This document shows, in pieces, positions 7,751 through 16,323 of a DNA stretch of 64,000 bases. Every line of letters begins with the position of its first letter. Positions within the stretch are counted from its first letter, which is position 1. The notes under the pieces were generated by a model. It was given only the letters and a program-made list of their open reading frames with translations. It was not told the origin of the DNA and did not search any database. Position numbers and translations under genes: made by a program. Source of the DNA: Fibrobacterota bacterium (GTDB lineage: Bacteria; Fibrobacterota; Fibrobacteria; UBA11236); NCBI GenBank assembly GCA_028287465.1, contig JAQBPO010000043.1, forward strand, positions 1-64,000. The letters run 5' to 3'.

Positions 7751-8980
7751 ATGGAAAGTCATATGTCTTTGATTAAAAATGCCGTAAAGGCCTTGGTGGT
7801 TGCGGGAATGGTTTCGACCCTGTCGGTATGGGCCCAGCCCGTCCCGGCCCCGACGACGGGAGATGCCCCTTGCGCACCGGAACCTTCCGGAGCCGGGATT
7901 AACGATACGGTCGCATCCCAACCTGACAACGAGGGGTATTACTCCCTGTTCGACGGGACCCTCAAGGGTTGGTGGCAAAGTTGCCAGACCGGTCACTCCT
8001 CCAACAGCCCGGTCGGTGCGATTTTCCGCATCGGTTCCGACAACGGCGCTCCCGCGATCTATTCGACCCAGCGTGATGGCGGAATCGGTGGTCTCCTCAT
8101 GACCAAAAAGAAGTTCGCGAACTACGAAATCGTCATGGACCTCTGGCCGGATTTCATGAATGACGGTGGATTGTTCAACCGCACTCCCGCCAACGGGAAG
8201 TGCTTCCAGACCGTTCTGGATTACTATAACGGCGCCGCCATGGGCGGAACCTGGGGAGAAGGCGGCTTCACCGGCCGCGACTATCGCCCCTTTTCCTTCA
8301 ACGGTAACGAGAATACCATCACCATCCCCGGCAACGGCGCCGGCGAACCTTCCAACTGGACCCTCATCACCCAGAAGCTGAAGGCCACCACCGAACCCAA
8401 CCTGCCCTGCGCCAACACCGGTTGCACCCAGGACGATTACCGCCTGCTGTGGGATCAAAACGGTTGGAACCAGTACAAGATCCAGTTCTACGGCGGTTCC
8501 GCCGCGAATACCGGAAACATCCACATGAAGACCTGGTTCCGCAAAGTCGGCGCCACCGCATGGGTGCCGGTCAGCCAAGATACCACCTTGGCCCAGGTGG
8601 TCCCCCCGAATTATATCGGTCTCCAGGTCCACGGCGGCAATCGCTTCACGGGTCCGAAGGGTACTTGGTACAAGAACATCAAATGGCGTCCCATGACCGA
8701 CAAGGGCGAGGTGATCATCAACAAGCCCACTAGCAATGCTGCCCCCGCTCCCAAGTTCCATTATGCCATCCAAGCCGTGGGCAATGCCCTGGTCGGTACG
8801 GTCGAGTGGAAGCATGAGATCACGGTGCAGGATTTGAGCGGCAAGACCTTGGAAACCTTCAAGGGCGAAGGCGGAAAGATCAATTACGTCTTGAAGAACG
8901 AAGTGCACGGATGGCTCTCCATCCAGGTGAAGACTCCCCGTGGCGTCGAAACCACTCGCGTGCTGCGGGACCTCAAGTAA
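7751..8980 (+). CDS. D1: secreted DUF1080 (3-keto-disaccharide hydrolase-like) protein with C-terminal sorting-like domain
   Basis: An exported 409-residue protein: signal peptide (residues ~1-29, cleavage near VWA-QP), a PF06439/DUF1080 jellyroll (about 55-320) and a ~60-residue C-terminal beta domain ending in TTRVLRDLK. DUF1080 landmarks are YYSLFDGTLKGWW, NDGGLFNRT and LQVHGGN. The C-terminal domain (ITVQDLSGKTLETF onward) resembles type A sorting domains of type IX secretion, so surface delivery is inferred. DUF1080 members bind or hydrolyse sugars. Several cysteines suggest disulfides. The ATG at 7751 is chosen after GGGAG; 7763 is an alternative. Its paralogue D2 leads the second cassette. 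Confidence 0.8.
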   Translation: MESHMSLIKNAVKALVVAGMVSTLSVWAQPVPAPTTGDAPCAPEPSGAGINDTVASQPDNEGYYSLFDGTLKGWWQSCQTGHSSNSPVGAIFRIGSDNGAPAIYSTQRDGGIGGLLMTKKKFANYEIVMDLWPDFMNDGGLFNRTPANGKCFQTVLDYYNGAAMGGTWGEGGFTGRDYRPFSFNGNENTITIPGNGAGEPSNWTLITQKLKATTEPNLPCANTGCTQDDYRLLWDQNGWNQYKIQFYGGSAANTGNIHMKTWFRKVGATAWVPVSQDTTLAQVVPPNYIGLQVHGGNRFTGPKGTWYKNIKWRPMTDKGEVIINKPTSNAAPAPKFHYAIQAVGNALVGTVEWKHEITVQDLSGKTLETFKGEGGKINYVLKNEVHGWLSIQVKTPRGVETTRVLRDLK

Positions 8981-8993
8981 AAAGACCATGTTG

Positions 8994-9015
8994 GGGGCGG
9001 GAGCATTCCCGCCCC
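8994..9015 (+). terminator. Perfect 9-bp hairpin after D1 (attenuator or weak terminator)
   Basis: GGGGCGGGA and TCCCGCCCC flank the loop GCAT. No T-run follows directly (only TTTTTT near 9050), so it may reduce read-through into the barrel genes or protect the 3' end of D1 mRNA rather than stop transcription. Confidence 0.45.
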
Positions 9016-9123
9016 TCAATATCCATCAGCCTTTAAATCAGAATCCTTTTTTCTACACTTACGCAAAAGCGTGACGCATATGATGTGTGACAAATCTCAT
9101 CACCTTCTCAAAAGACATCGCAC

Positions 9124-10572
9124 ATGAGATCAAATTTTTTGTGGTCGGTGGCTTTTTCCTCTCTCGCTGCGCTTGCCTCCGGAGAGGAAAAGACCGCTTT
9201 TCAAGTTCACGGCCAATCCTGGTTCGAGGCCGGTCGTATCATGCAGGCTTCGGACACTTTGATCAACGGGGCCGCTCCGGATAACGTCCTTGATCTGAAT
9301 GGTAATGTCATTCAAAGCGTTGGCGCGCAGGTTACCGTCGATGCGGATCTCGGTGAACACCTTCAAGGCGTCTTCGGGTTCGGGGTGCAAAAGGTCAACC
9401 ACGCCCTCGGTAAAGGTTCCAGCGCCTTGTTGGCGATCTCGCTCTACCAGAATTTCCTGACCCAAAGCTCCCTGACTTACTTCGTGGGGGACAAGGCGGA
9501 GCCCTCCCTGACCTTCACGGGCGGCAACTTTTCATACAAGTACAATCCCGACGTCAAGAACCTCGGGCTATATCTTCTCCGTGGCCCGGTCTATCCCGGC
9601 ATCCTCTTGGGCGGCTTCCAGGATTTCGCCGTGGACTCGACCAAAGGAACCATGCTCGGCTTGAAGGCCCACCAGAATCTCGGTTTTTTCAGCCATGACC
9701 TCATCCTGAATTGCGAACGGGAAGTCCCCCCGACCTTGGATTGGAGCCTTGCATATCTCGCCAAGGTGCAGGCTGGAGCTTTCCAAGTGGGCGCGGGCGT
9801 GAATTTCTACCGCTTGATCGCCTATGATTCGAAACTGGAGACTCCTGGCCATCTGAGCGATGCCGACTTGGGATTCCATAAAGATCGTTATATCGAAGTC
9901 AAACCGGGATCCACCGATACGACTTTCTTCACCCACCAGGGCACCAAGGTCATGGGCATGTTCAGCCTGGATTTCCAACGCTTGTTCGGGGCCGAGCTCT
10001 CCAATCCGGATGACCTGAAGCTTTACGGCGAAGCGGCCGTCATTGGACTCCAAAACTACGGCACGACCTACAACGACATCAAAAAGCGTATTCCCGTCAT
10101 GCTCGGATTCAACTTCCCCACCGGCGGTTTATTGACCCATCTTTCCATGGAAGTCGAGTATTACGGGGCCGTGTACCGTAATGACCTGGCACGCATCGGC
10201 AATAACAACGTGGTCGCGGATTGGACCAAGCAGAACCATCCGATTTCCTCGCCGAAGCCGGTCGATTATTCCGATTACGGCATCGATTCCGCCGGGAACT
10301 GGGTCAACTCCACTCCAACGGGCGATGTCACGACCAACGTAAAGGGCACGGCCCTGGATAAGCAGAACGTAACGAAGGACGACTTGAAGTGGTCCTTGTT
10401 CATGGAGAAGTCCATCAGCAAGCATATCAGCTTCATGGGCCAATTGGCGAACGACCATTTCCGGCCGAAACCGGTCGCGACCGGACTGATCAAATCGGAG
10501 GGTGGTACGCAGGAAGCGTTCGCATCCACGAAGGATTGGTATTTCATGGTCCGGATGGGGTATTTCTTCTGA
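9124..10572 (+). CDS. A1: outer-membrane beta-barrel, cassette 1
   Basis: A 482-residue exported protein with a short signal peptide (to about ALASG-EE) and no later hydrophobic helix. It ends in MGYFF, the aromatic C-terminus typical of barrels inserted by the BAM complex. Dense alternating polar/hydrophobic strands separated by glycine and Asx turns support a porin-like barrel. It carries the motif found in all six barrels of this region, YNPDVKNLGLYLLRG followed by VYPG (from base 9541). It belongs to subtype A with the 521-residue A2. No named family was recognised. Linkage to DUF1080 proteins suggests sugar uptake or surface glycan binding; that is inference. There is no strong ribosome-binding site before the ATG. 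Confidence 0.7.
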   Translation: MRSNFLWSVAFSSLAALASGEEKTAFQVHGQSWFEAGRIMQASDTLINGAAPDNVLDLNGNVIQSVGAQVTVDADLGEHLQGVFGFGVQKVNHALGKGSSALLAISLYQNFLTQSSLTYFVGDKAEPSLTFTGGNFSYKYNPDVKNLGLYLLRGPVYPGILLGGFQDFAVDSTKGTMLGLKAHQNLGFFSHDLILNCEREVPPTLDWSLAYLAKVQAGAFQVGAGVNFYRLIAYDSKLETPGHLSDADLGFHKDRYIEVKPGSTDTTFFTHQGTKVMGMFSLDFQRLFGAELSNPDDLKLYGEAAVIGLQNYGTTYNDIKKRIPVMLGFNFPTGGLLTHLSMEVEYYGAVYRNDLARIGNNNVVADWTKQNHPISSPKPVDYSDYGIDSAGNWVNSTPTGDVTTNVKGTALDKQNVTKDDLKWSLFMEKSISKHISFMGQLANDHFRPKPVATGLIKSEGGTQEAFASTKDWYFMVRMGYFF

Positions 10573-10592
10573 AGCGGCGCTCGGAGGACTCG

Positions 10593-11936
10593 GTGACTAT
10601 TATGCGAATGACAAGCACGCTCGTTGTATCGTCTCTCTTCCTGACCCTGGCCCCAAAGGCCGCGGAAGTGGAGGACCTTAAGCTGGAATACCACGGGGCC
10701 GGCTGGCTTCAGACCGGCAAGGTGGAGAACAGCTTTTCATTGCCGAACAACGACAATGATTACGAGAACAATTGGATGGGGAATGCCGGCGGCCTTCTCT
10801 CCGTCTCGACCAAGGTCGATGAGCATTGGGATGCGTCCCTAGGGCTCGGGACCATCATGGTCCATCTCGCCCGCGGTTCCCGCGGCCAGGCCAGCAAGTG
10901 GTATCCGTTCTGGGTTCCCTTCGTGGACGAGGCCCGGATCAGCCATTCGAGCACCTTGTTCTCGGATGCCGACAACCTGAAGCTCACCTTCGGCACCTAC
11001 CATTACGCCTACAATCCCGATGTCAAAAACTTCGGGCAATACCTCCTGCATGGATATGTCTATCCGGGAACCCTCGTTTCCGGCTATACCGGTCCGTTGG
11101 GTGTGCCTCTCAATCTCACCGGTGTCCAGGCTTCCTACAAGGCCGGCGGGTTTACCAATGACCTGATGGTGAATATGGAAACGGATGACAAGCCGTTATA
11201 CGATATTTCCGTTGCCGAAGTCGCAACCCTGCGGGCGCATCCGAGCTTCGAGGTCGGTCTGGGCGTCAACTTCTACCGTTTGGTGCCGATGAATAAAAAG
11301 GCGACCTCGCCTGGCTTGGATTGCGATCCCAACTTCCTGGGTCCTTATGCCACCAAAGGGCAGATCAATCCCTGTTATATCGTAGACACCGCCGGCACCG
11401 GGGCCGGAGGACAGCCCAAGATCATCCTGGGATCCCTCGCCGGAACCAAGTTGATGGGGCGTTTTCGCCTGGATCCCTTGGCCATGTTCACCTCCGAGCC
11501 AGGGATGCTCGGCAAGGATGCCTTCGTATTGTACGGAGAGGCATCCGTTATCGGGGTTAAGAACTACGCCGTTCTCTATGATGATATCAAACGAAGGATC
11601 CCGGTCATGCTCGGCCTCAACCTGCCGGGTTTCAACTTCCTGAATTGGTCCGTTGAGGGCGAATACTACGCGAATAAGCTTTCGGGTGACAATCTCGCCG
11701 CCAAGAACGGTTCCTGGGTATCCGTGGTTGACGATGCACGCGTCAACACCAAGCGCGATGACTGGAAATGGTCCTTCAATGCGTCAAAAGTGCTTTTCGG
11801 GAACATGATTTTCCTGACCCAGGTCGCGAATGACCATCTCCGCTTGGGCGGAAACCATGATAATGATACCGGCGTGGAGGCGATGAGAACGCCCGAAGAC
11901 TGGTATTGGACGACTAAACTCGCCTATTTCTTTTAG
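10593..11936 (+). CDS. B1: outer-membrane beta-barrel, cassette 1
   Basis: A 447-residue exported barrel with signal peptide (about residues 1-25) and C-terminal LAYFF. The GTG at 10593 is chosen because GGAGG lies 5 bases upstream; an in-frame ATG at 10602 is the alternative. The shared motif reads YNPDVKNFGQYLLHG (from 11010). It is subtype B, starting YHGAGW after the signal, and it has two cysteines (codons at 11322 and 11373) 17 residues apart; B2 has two cysteines with the same spacing, which suggests a disulfide-closed surface loop. Only 20 bases separate it from A1, so it is part of the same operon. Confidence 0.7.
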   Translation: MTIMRMTSTLVVSSLFLTLAPKAAEVEDLKLEYHGAGWLQTGKVENSFSLPNNDNDYENNWMGNAGGLLSVSTKVDEHWDASLGLGTIMVHLARGSRGQASKWYPFWVPFVDEARISHSSTLFSDADNLKLTFGTYHYAYNPDVKNFGQYLLHGYVYPGTLVSGYTGPLGVPLNLTGVQASYKAGGFTNDLMVNMETDDKPLYDISVAEVATLRAHPSFEVGLGVNFYRLVPMNKKATSPGLDCDPNFLGPYATKGQINPCYIVDTAGTGAGGQPKIILGSLAGTKLMGRFRLDPLAMFTSEPGMLGKDAFVLYGEASVIGVKNYAVLYDDIKRRIPVMLGLNLPGFNFLNWSVEGEYYANKLSGDNLAAKNGSWVSVVDDARVNTKRDDWKWSFNASKVLFGNMIFLTQVANDHLRLGGNHDNDTGVEAMRTPEDWYWTTKLAYFF

Positions 11937-11954
11937 GACCTGAGGAAGGCTGCC

Positions 11955-13280
11955 ATGAGTCTTTTCACTATGAAACATTCCCGCTCCTGCGTACTGCTGG
12001 CGCTCGGCTTGATGGCCGGAGCTTTGGCTCCAACCTCGGCTGAGGTGGGGGCCGGCCCCAAGTTCAACGCAGCCGGATGGATGCAATACGGCGCCATCGT
12101 GAAGAGTTCGGATACCACCCAGGACAAGGATATGGACGGGCGTTCCATCATCTCCTCCGGGGCCCAATTCGCCGTGGAGGTCAATCCTTCCGAACGGCTT
12201 CGGATCGAAGCCGGAATCGGCGCGGCAGCGGGCCATAATCTCGCCGCCATCCGGTCGAGCGAGGGCGGTTATGCTCCCGTAGGCGTTGGCCCTTACGTTT
12301 CCAACGCCAATTTCAGGTATTCTTTCTGGGATACGGAAGCCACCAAGTTGTCCTTCCGCGGCGGCCTCTTCCCGTACGACTACAATCCCGATGCGCAGAA
12401 TCTCGGGCTCTACCTGTTGCGCGGACCCGTTTATCCCGGTTATGTGATGTCCGGATTCGAAACCAAGGCGGTTCTCCCCGTGGCGAATACCCTGGGATTC
12501 CAGCTGCATCATCAGACCGGTGGATTCGAGCATGACTTGCTCGTCACATTCGAAACCGAGTTCTATCCTTACTGGGACGTATCTCCCGCCTATATCGCCA
12601 CGTATAACCTCGGTGGCGTCTTCCGCATCGGGGGAGGAGTGAACTTCTACCATCTCATCCCCGTCGATTCCAAGTTGACCAAGGACGAGAACATCATTTA
12701 CGTGGATACCTCGGTCTCGGCCACCTCCCCGGATACGACCGTCCTTTCATTCGCGGGCACTAAGGTCATGATGAACGCGTCCCTGGACATCAAGGCGCTT
12801 TTCGGCGGTTCGGAAAGCATGGGACCGGAAGACCTGAAGATTTACACCGAGGTCGCCCTAATCGGCCTGGACAACGACAAGGCCCATAAGGCCCTCTTCG
12901 GGGAATACAAGGATCGCATGCCGATGATGGCGGGCATCAACCTGCCGGCATTCAAAATCCTGGATAAGCTGGCCTTGGAAGTGGAAATGTACAGCGCCCG
13001 TTTCAAGGACGATATTACCAATTACAACCACAAAGGTTCCCCTTCCCCTATCCCTCTGGGAAAGCTCGATACCAACTATTCGGCCGATAACCTGAAGTGG
13101 TCCTTATACGGATCGAAGGTCATACAGAACCATGTCAAGGTGAGCTTGCAGGTGGCCAGCGACCACTTCCGTCCAGGCATCTTCAAGGGCTATAGCGATA
13201 ACAATCCGCCCTCACAGGAAGCCGTTTTGTTCAAGCCCAGCGAATGGTATTGGACGAGCAAGATCGCCTACTTCTTCTAA
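11955..13280 (+). CDS. C1: outer-membrane beta-barrel, cassette 1
   Basis: A 441-residue exported barrel with signal peptide (cleavage near TSA-EV) and C-terminal IAYFF. GAGGAAGG upstream supports the ATG. The shared motif is YNPDAQNLGLYLLRG (from 12381), followed by GFETKAVLPVAN. Subtype C marks are LDNDKAHKALFG and RMPMMAGINLPA, matched in C2. It follows B1 by 18 bases and is closed by a strong terminator, so it is the last gene of the first transcription unit. Function unknown; the three subtypes may form a hetero-oligomeric or division-of-labour set of porins. Confidence 0.7.
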   Translation: MSLFTMKHSRSCVLLALGLMAGALAPTSAEVGAGPKFNAAGWMQYGAIVKSSDTTQDKDMDGRSIISSGAQFAVEVNPSERLRIEAGIGAAAGHNLAAIRSSEGGYAPVGVGPYVSNANFRYSFWDTEATKLSFRGGLFPYDYNPDAQNLGLYLLRGPVYPGYVMSGFETKAVLPVANTLGFQLHHQTGGFEHDLLVTFETEFYPYWDVSPAYIATYNLGGVFRIGGGVNFYHLIPVDSKLTKDENIIYVDTSVSATSPDTTVLSFAGTKVMMNASLDIKALFGGSESMGPEDLKIYTEVALIGLDNDKAHKALFGEYKDRMPMMAGINLPAFKILDKLALEVEMYSARFKDDITNYNHKGSPSPIPLGKLDTNYSADNLKWSLYGSKVIQNHVKVSLQVASDHFRPGIFKGYSDNNPPSQEAVLFKPSEWYWTSKIAYFF

Positions 13281-13309
13281 ACGGCGGCGACCGCGATTCA
13301 GGATGGATG

Positions 13310-13331
13310 GGGGGCCCAGGGCCCCCTTTTT
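13310..13331 (+). terminator. Rho-independent terminator closing cassette 1
   Basis: GGGGGCC, loop CAG, GGCCCCC, then TTTTT. Located 30 bases after the C1 stop, it separates the two cassettes into different transcription units. Confidence 0.85.
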
Positions 13332-13619
13332 CATTTCCCCCCTCCGCGTAATGGAAACGGTTCCGCTTCCGATTTGGAGCGTTGGATCGCATCCGCTTTC
13401 CAATCTCGACCACCCAAGGGTTTGATGGCTTTCCTGCCTATTGAAGTTTTCAACGGAATTTGGGCATCATGCTTTGGTAATAATTGGATTGATTGGACGG
13501 TAGTTGGAATTAATTTGTCCAAACGCCTTGACTGGGAATGGCTGCGGGTTAAATTCAATTTCATCCTCTGATTGGAACGAATCAGAGGCAATCGTGATGG
13601 TTCCCAGGAGGTCCGGCTT
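13332..13619 (+). other. A/T-rich control region between the two cassettes
   Basis: About 290 bases between the terminator and D2, richer in A/T than the flanking genes. It holds an inverted repeat TTGGAC-N18-GTCCAA (13493-13522) just upstream of a candidate promoter, and a clear AGGAGG (13606-13611) for D2. A 65-codon open frame here has no supporting features. Confidence 0.5.
13528..13555 (+). promoter_or_regulatory. Candidate promoter of cassette 2
   Basis: TTGACT (13528-13533), a 16-base spacer and TAAATT (13550-13555). The inverted repeat ending 5 bases upstream could be an activator site. The position after the cassette 1 terminator fits a separately controlled second unit. Confidence 0.4.
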
Positions 13620-14744
13620 ATGGTGGGTGCGAAGATTTTGGCCTTGGTCTCGGTGGTTGGCATGTCCGTTGCATTCGCCCAACCTGCAAGCGTTCCAACC
13701 ACCGCGGAAGCTCCATGCCAGGATTCCCCGGGAACCGATGTGGTGGCGGTGCCGATGGATTCCGGTTTCGTGAACATCTTCAACGGAACCGATCTCAAGG
13801 GCTGGTGGAACAACTGCCATGGCGAGGATGCCAACCACAGCAATACCACCAAGGGCGGCATCTACAAGGTGGATCCGGCCATCCACGCCATCTATTCCCA
13901 GCAGCGGGCCACCGCCCCGGGCGGATCGGCGCTGTGCACGAACAAGAAATACGGCAATCAGGAAATCATCCTCGAGTATTGGGCCGATTTCGGGAATGAT
14001 GCCGGTATTTACCACCGGACCACGGACAAGGTGGAAGCCTACCAGACGGTGCTGGACTATAAGCCGGACAACTGCATCGGCGGAAGCTATCCCCAGGAAA
14101 TGGAGAATGCCGGAAGCCCCTTCTACAATTGCGCCTATAAGTTCGGCGGTTCGGAAACGGCTCCCTTCGTCGGGAGCCAGGGGAATGCGGGCATCACCGA
14201 CAAGTCGACCCTGGTGCCTGCCGACATGTTCGACCCGAACGGCTGGAACGAGTTGCGCGTGAAGATATACGGCAATCCCCCCAAGCACCAGGCCTGGATG
14301 CGCAAGCTCGGCGGGACCAAGTGGATCAAGACCCTGGACGTGACTTGGCCCGCTTCCTTCGGGACCGTCGTTTCGGCGACCGGGTACACGGCCCTTCAGG
14401 TCCATGGCAATGGGTACTGGAACAAAACGGTCGTCGGGGATTGGTACCGGAATATCCGGGTCCGGGATCTGGACAATACCGGAACCCCCATCGTTCCCAC
14501 TTCCCTTCGTTCCAGGCTGCCTTCGGGAGTTTCCTTTTCCGTGGACGCGAACGGCTTGAGCGGGTGGCTGGACAGGGAGTATGATATCCAGGTGATGGAT
14601 GTGAATGGGAAAGTGATGGATTCCTTCCGCGCCGGTTCCGGGCGCCTGAGCCGGGCGTTGGGTAAAACCGGGCATCAAGGCGTCATGCTCGTGCGTTTGA
14701 CCTCCGGTTCCGATATCCGCGTCATCCGCGCCGTACCCCTTTAA
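13620..14744 (+). CDS. D2: secreted DUF1080 protein with C-terminal sorting-like domain
   Basis: Paralogue of D1, 374 residues. Signal peptide about 1-22 (cleavage near AFA-QP), DUF1080 domain (about 48-295) with FVNIFNGTDLKGWW, NDAGIYHRT and LQVHGNG, then a short linker and a C-terminal beta domain starting YDIQVMDVNGKVMDSF and ending with a basic residue and short hydrophobic tail. The ATG has AGGAGG eight bases upstream, the best ribosome-binding site in the region. It is six to seven times richer in cysteine than typical periplasmic enzymes of this size would need, as is D1. A2 starts 13 bases downstream, so D2 leads the second operon. Sugar-related role and surface export are inferred. 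Confidence 0.8.
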   Translation: MVGAKILALVSVVGMSVAFAQPASVPTTAEAPCQDSPGTDVVAVPMDSGFVNIFNGTDLKGWWNNCHGEDANHSNTTKGGIYKVDPAIHAIYSQQRATAPGGSALCTNKKYGNQEIILEYWADFGNDAGIYHRTTDKVEAYQTVLDYKPDNCIGGSYPQEMENAGSPFYNCAYKFGGSETAPFVGSQGNAGITDKSTLVPADMFDPNGWNELRVKIYGNPPKHQAWMRKLGGTKWIKTLDVTWPASFGTVVSATGYTALQVHGNGYWNKTVVGDWYRNIRVRDLDNTGTPIVPTSLRSRLPSGVSFSVDANGLSGWLDREYDIQVMDVNGKVMDSFRAGSGRLSRALGKTGHQGVMLVRLTSGSDIRVIRAVPL

Positions 14745-14757
14745 CGATTTCTCCGCG

Positions 14758-16323
14758 ATGGGATCCAGATTCCTGAAACCTTGCCTGGCCGCGTGCCTTG
14801 CCGCCGTATCGGTTTTCGGCGCCGCGCCGGTTTCCGGCGCCGACGTCACCTACCGGATTTCCGGCCAGGGATGGGCGGAGGCGGGCCGCATCGTCCATTC
14901 GACGGATACCTTGCTGGCCAACATGAACGGGAACGCGCTGCAGAGCGCCGGAGCCCAGTTCACGGCCTTCGCGGATATCGGGGATCAGTGGGAAGGCGCC
15001 TTCGGGATCGGCGGGTACCAGGCCCACCACATGCAGGGTAGCGGCACGGTGTCCTCCCGGAACATGCAATTCTACTTCCGGAACTTCATCACCGAATCCC
15101 GCATGACCTGGTACCGCGGGGAGAAGGCGGATCCCTCCTTCAGCCTCACCTTCGGCAATTTCAATTACGATTACAATCCCGATATCAAGAACCTGGGCCT
15201 CTACCTGTTCCGCGGATCCGTGTATCCGGGATTCCTGCAGTCCGGATTCATGGACCCGTCCGTGGATGAGACCAAGGGCGATATCCTCGGCCTCAAGGCG
15301 CATCACCGGATAGGTAAGTTCAGCCAGGACCTGGTCTTCGCGAATGAACGCCAGTTGCCTCCGGCCTTCGACTGGTCCCTGGGTTATGTGGGGAAGTTCC
15401 GCCCCATGGCCGGGCTTGAATTCGGGGCCGGGTTCAACCTCTACCGCGTCCTTTCCGCGAATTCCGATTTGACCACGCCGGACAACGCCGAATACTTCTC
15501 CAAGGATTCCGCCCAGACCGCGAACGGCGGGACGCATCCGAACGACCATTTCTATACGGAAGGCCGGATCGACACCTTGCGGAATGCCCAAGGACAGCCC
15601 GTGATGGATACGGCCACGGGCCTGGCGCGACTCCATTACATCCCCACCGTGACCTATACCCACAAGGGCATCAAGCTGATGGGCATGGCGGGCTTCGATC
15701 CCAAGAAGGCCTTCGGATTCGGCGGCAATCTGGGGGAAGACGATTTGAAGGTGTATGCCGAAGCGGCCCTGATCGGGGTGCGTAACTACGGGCGTGTCTA
15801 TGCCGATCGGTCCCAGCGCATGCCGGTCGTATTCGGCTTCAACCTTCCCGCCTTCCGCCTCCTGGACATCGTCTCCCTGGAAGTGGAATGGTACGGGGCG
15901 CGGTACCGGAACAATATCGCCAAGCTCACCCAGCAGAAATTCTCGGAATTGCCATCGCCTATCCCGGTTTCATACAACTCATACGATATCATCGCGAAGA
16001 ACGGATTGGATTCGGCGACCGGCCGCATCCTGCGCGACAGCGTGGACGCGGACGGCAATATCGTGAAGGTGCCCGGTCCCATCCGGATCACGGGCACGGC
16101 ATTGGACGTGGAGAACCTGACCCAGGACGATTGGAAGTGGTCCTTGTTCCTCCAGAAGACCGTCCGCGGCCATATCCGCTTCACCGGGCAGATCGCGAAT
16201 GACCATTTCCGGCCGCAGCCGACGCATACCCTTTACGCGGACCAGCCCGGAACGGGGACGTCCGAGTCTTCCTCCTCCCTGAAGGATTGGTATTTCATGT
16301 TGCGCATGGGGTATTTCTTTTGA
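14758..16323 (+). CDS. A2: outer-membrane beta-barrel, cassette 2
   Basis: At 521 residues the largest of the six barrels. Signal peptide about 1-29 (cleavage near VSG-AD) and C-terminal MGYFF. The shared motif is YNPDIKNLGLYLFRG (from 15172). It parallels A1 through most of its length: EKADPSFSL versus DKAEPSLTF, DETKGDILGLKAHH, PPAFDWSLGYVGKF, and the C-terminal DWKWSLFLQK then ANDHFRPQP. The extra length over A1 is an insertion around residues 240-290 that would be a longer surface loop. Its stop overlaps the TTG start proposed for B2. Confidence 0.7.
   Translation: MGSRFLKPCLAACLAAVSVFGAAPVSGADVTYRISGQGWAEAGRIVHSTDTLLANMNGNALQSAGAQFTAFADIGDQWEGAFGIGGYQAHHMQGSGTVSSRNMQFYFRNFITESRMTWYRGEKADPSFSLTFGNFNYDYNPDIKNLGLYLFRGSVYPGFLQSGFMDPSVDETKGDILGLKAHHRIGKFSQDLVFANERQLPPAFDWSLGYVGKFRPMAGLEFGAGFNLYRVLSANSDLTTPDNAEYFSKDSAQTANGGTHPNDHFYTEGRIDTLRNAQGQPVMDTATGLARLHYIPTVTYTHKGIKLMGMAGFDPKKAFGFGGNLGEDDLKVYAEAALIGVRNYGRVYADRSQRMPVVFGFNLPAFRLLDIVSLEVEWYGARYRNNIAKLTQQKFSELPSPIPVSYNSYDIIAKNGLDSATGRILRDSVDADGNIVKVPGPIRITGTALDVENLTQDDWKWSLFLQKTVRGHIRFTGQIANDHFRPQPTHTLYADQPGTGTSESSSSLKDWYFMLRMGYFF

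Noticed and set aside
9087-9103. A CRP-like half match TGTGA-N6-TCATC before A1
   Set aside because: Only one half is good, the position relative to any promoter is unclear and one such match is expected by chance in a window of this length.
13374-13571. A 65-codon plus-strand open frame in the inter-cassette region
   Set aside because: It is A/T-rich, lacks a ribosome-binding site and a family pattern, and overlaps the candidate promoter and inverted repeat of D2.
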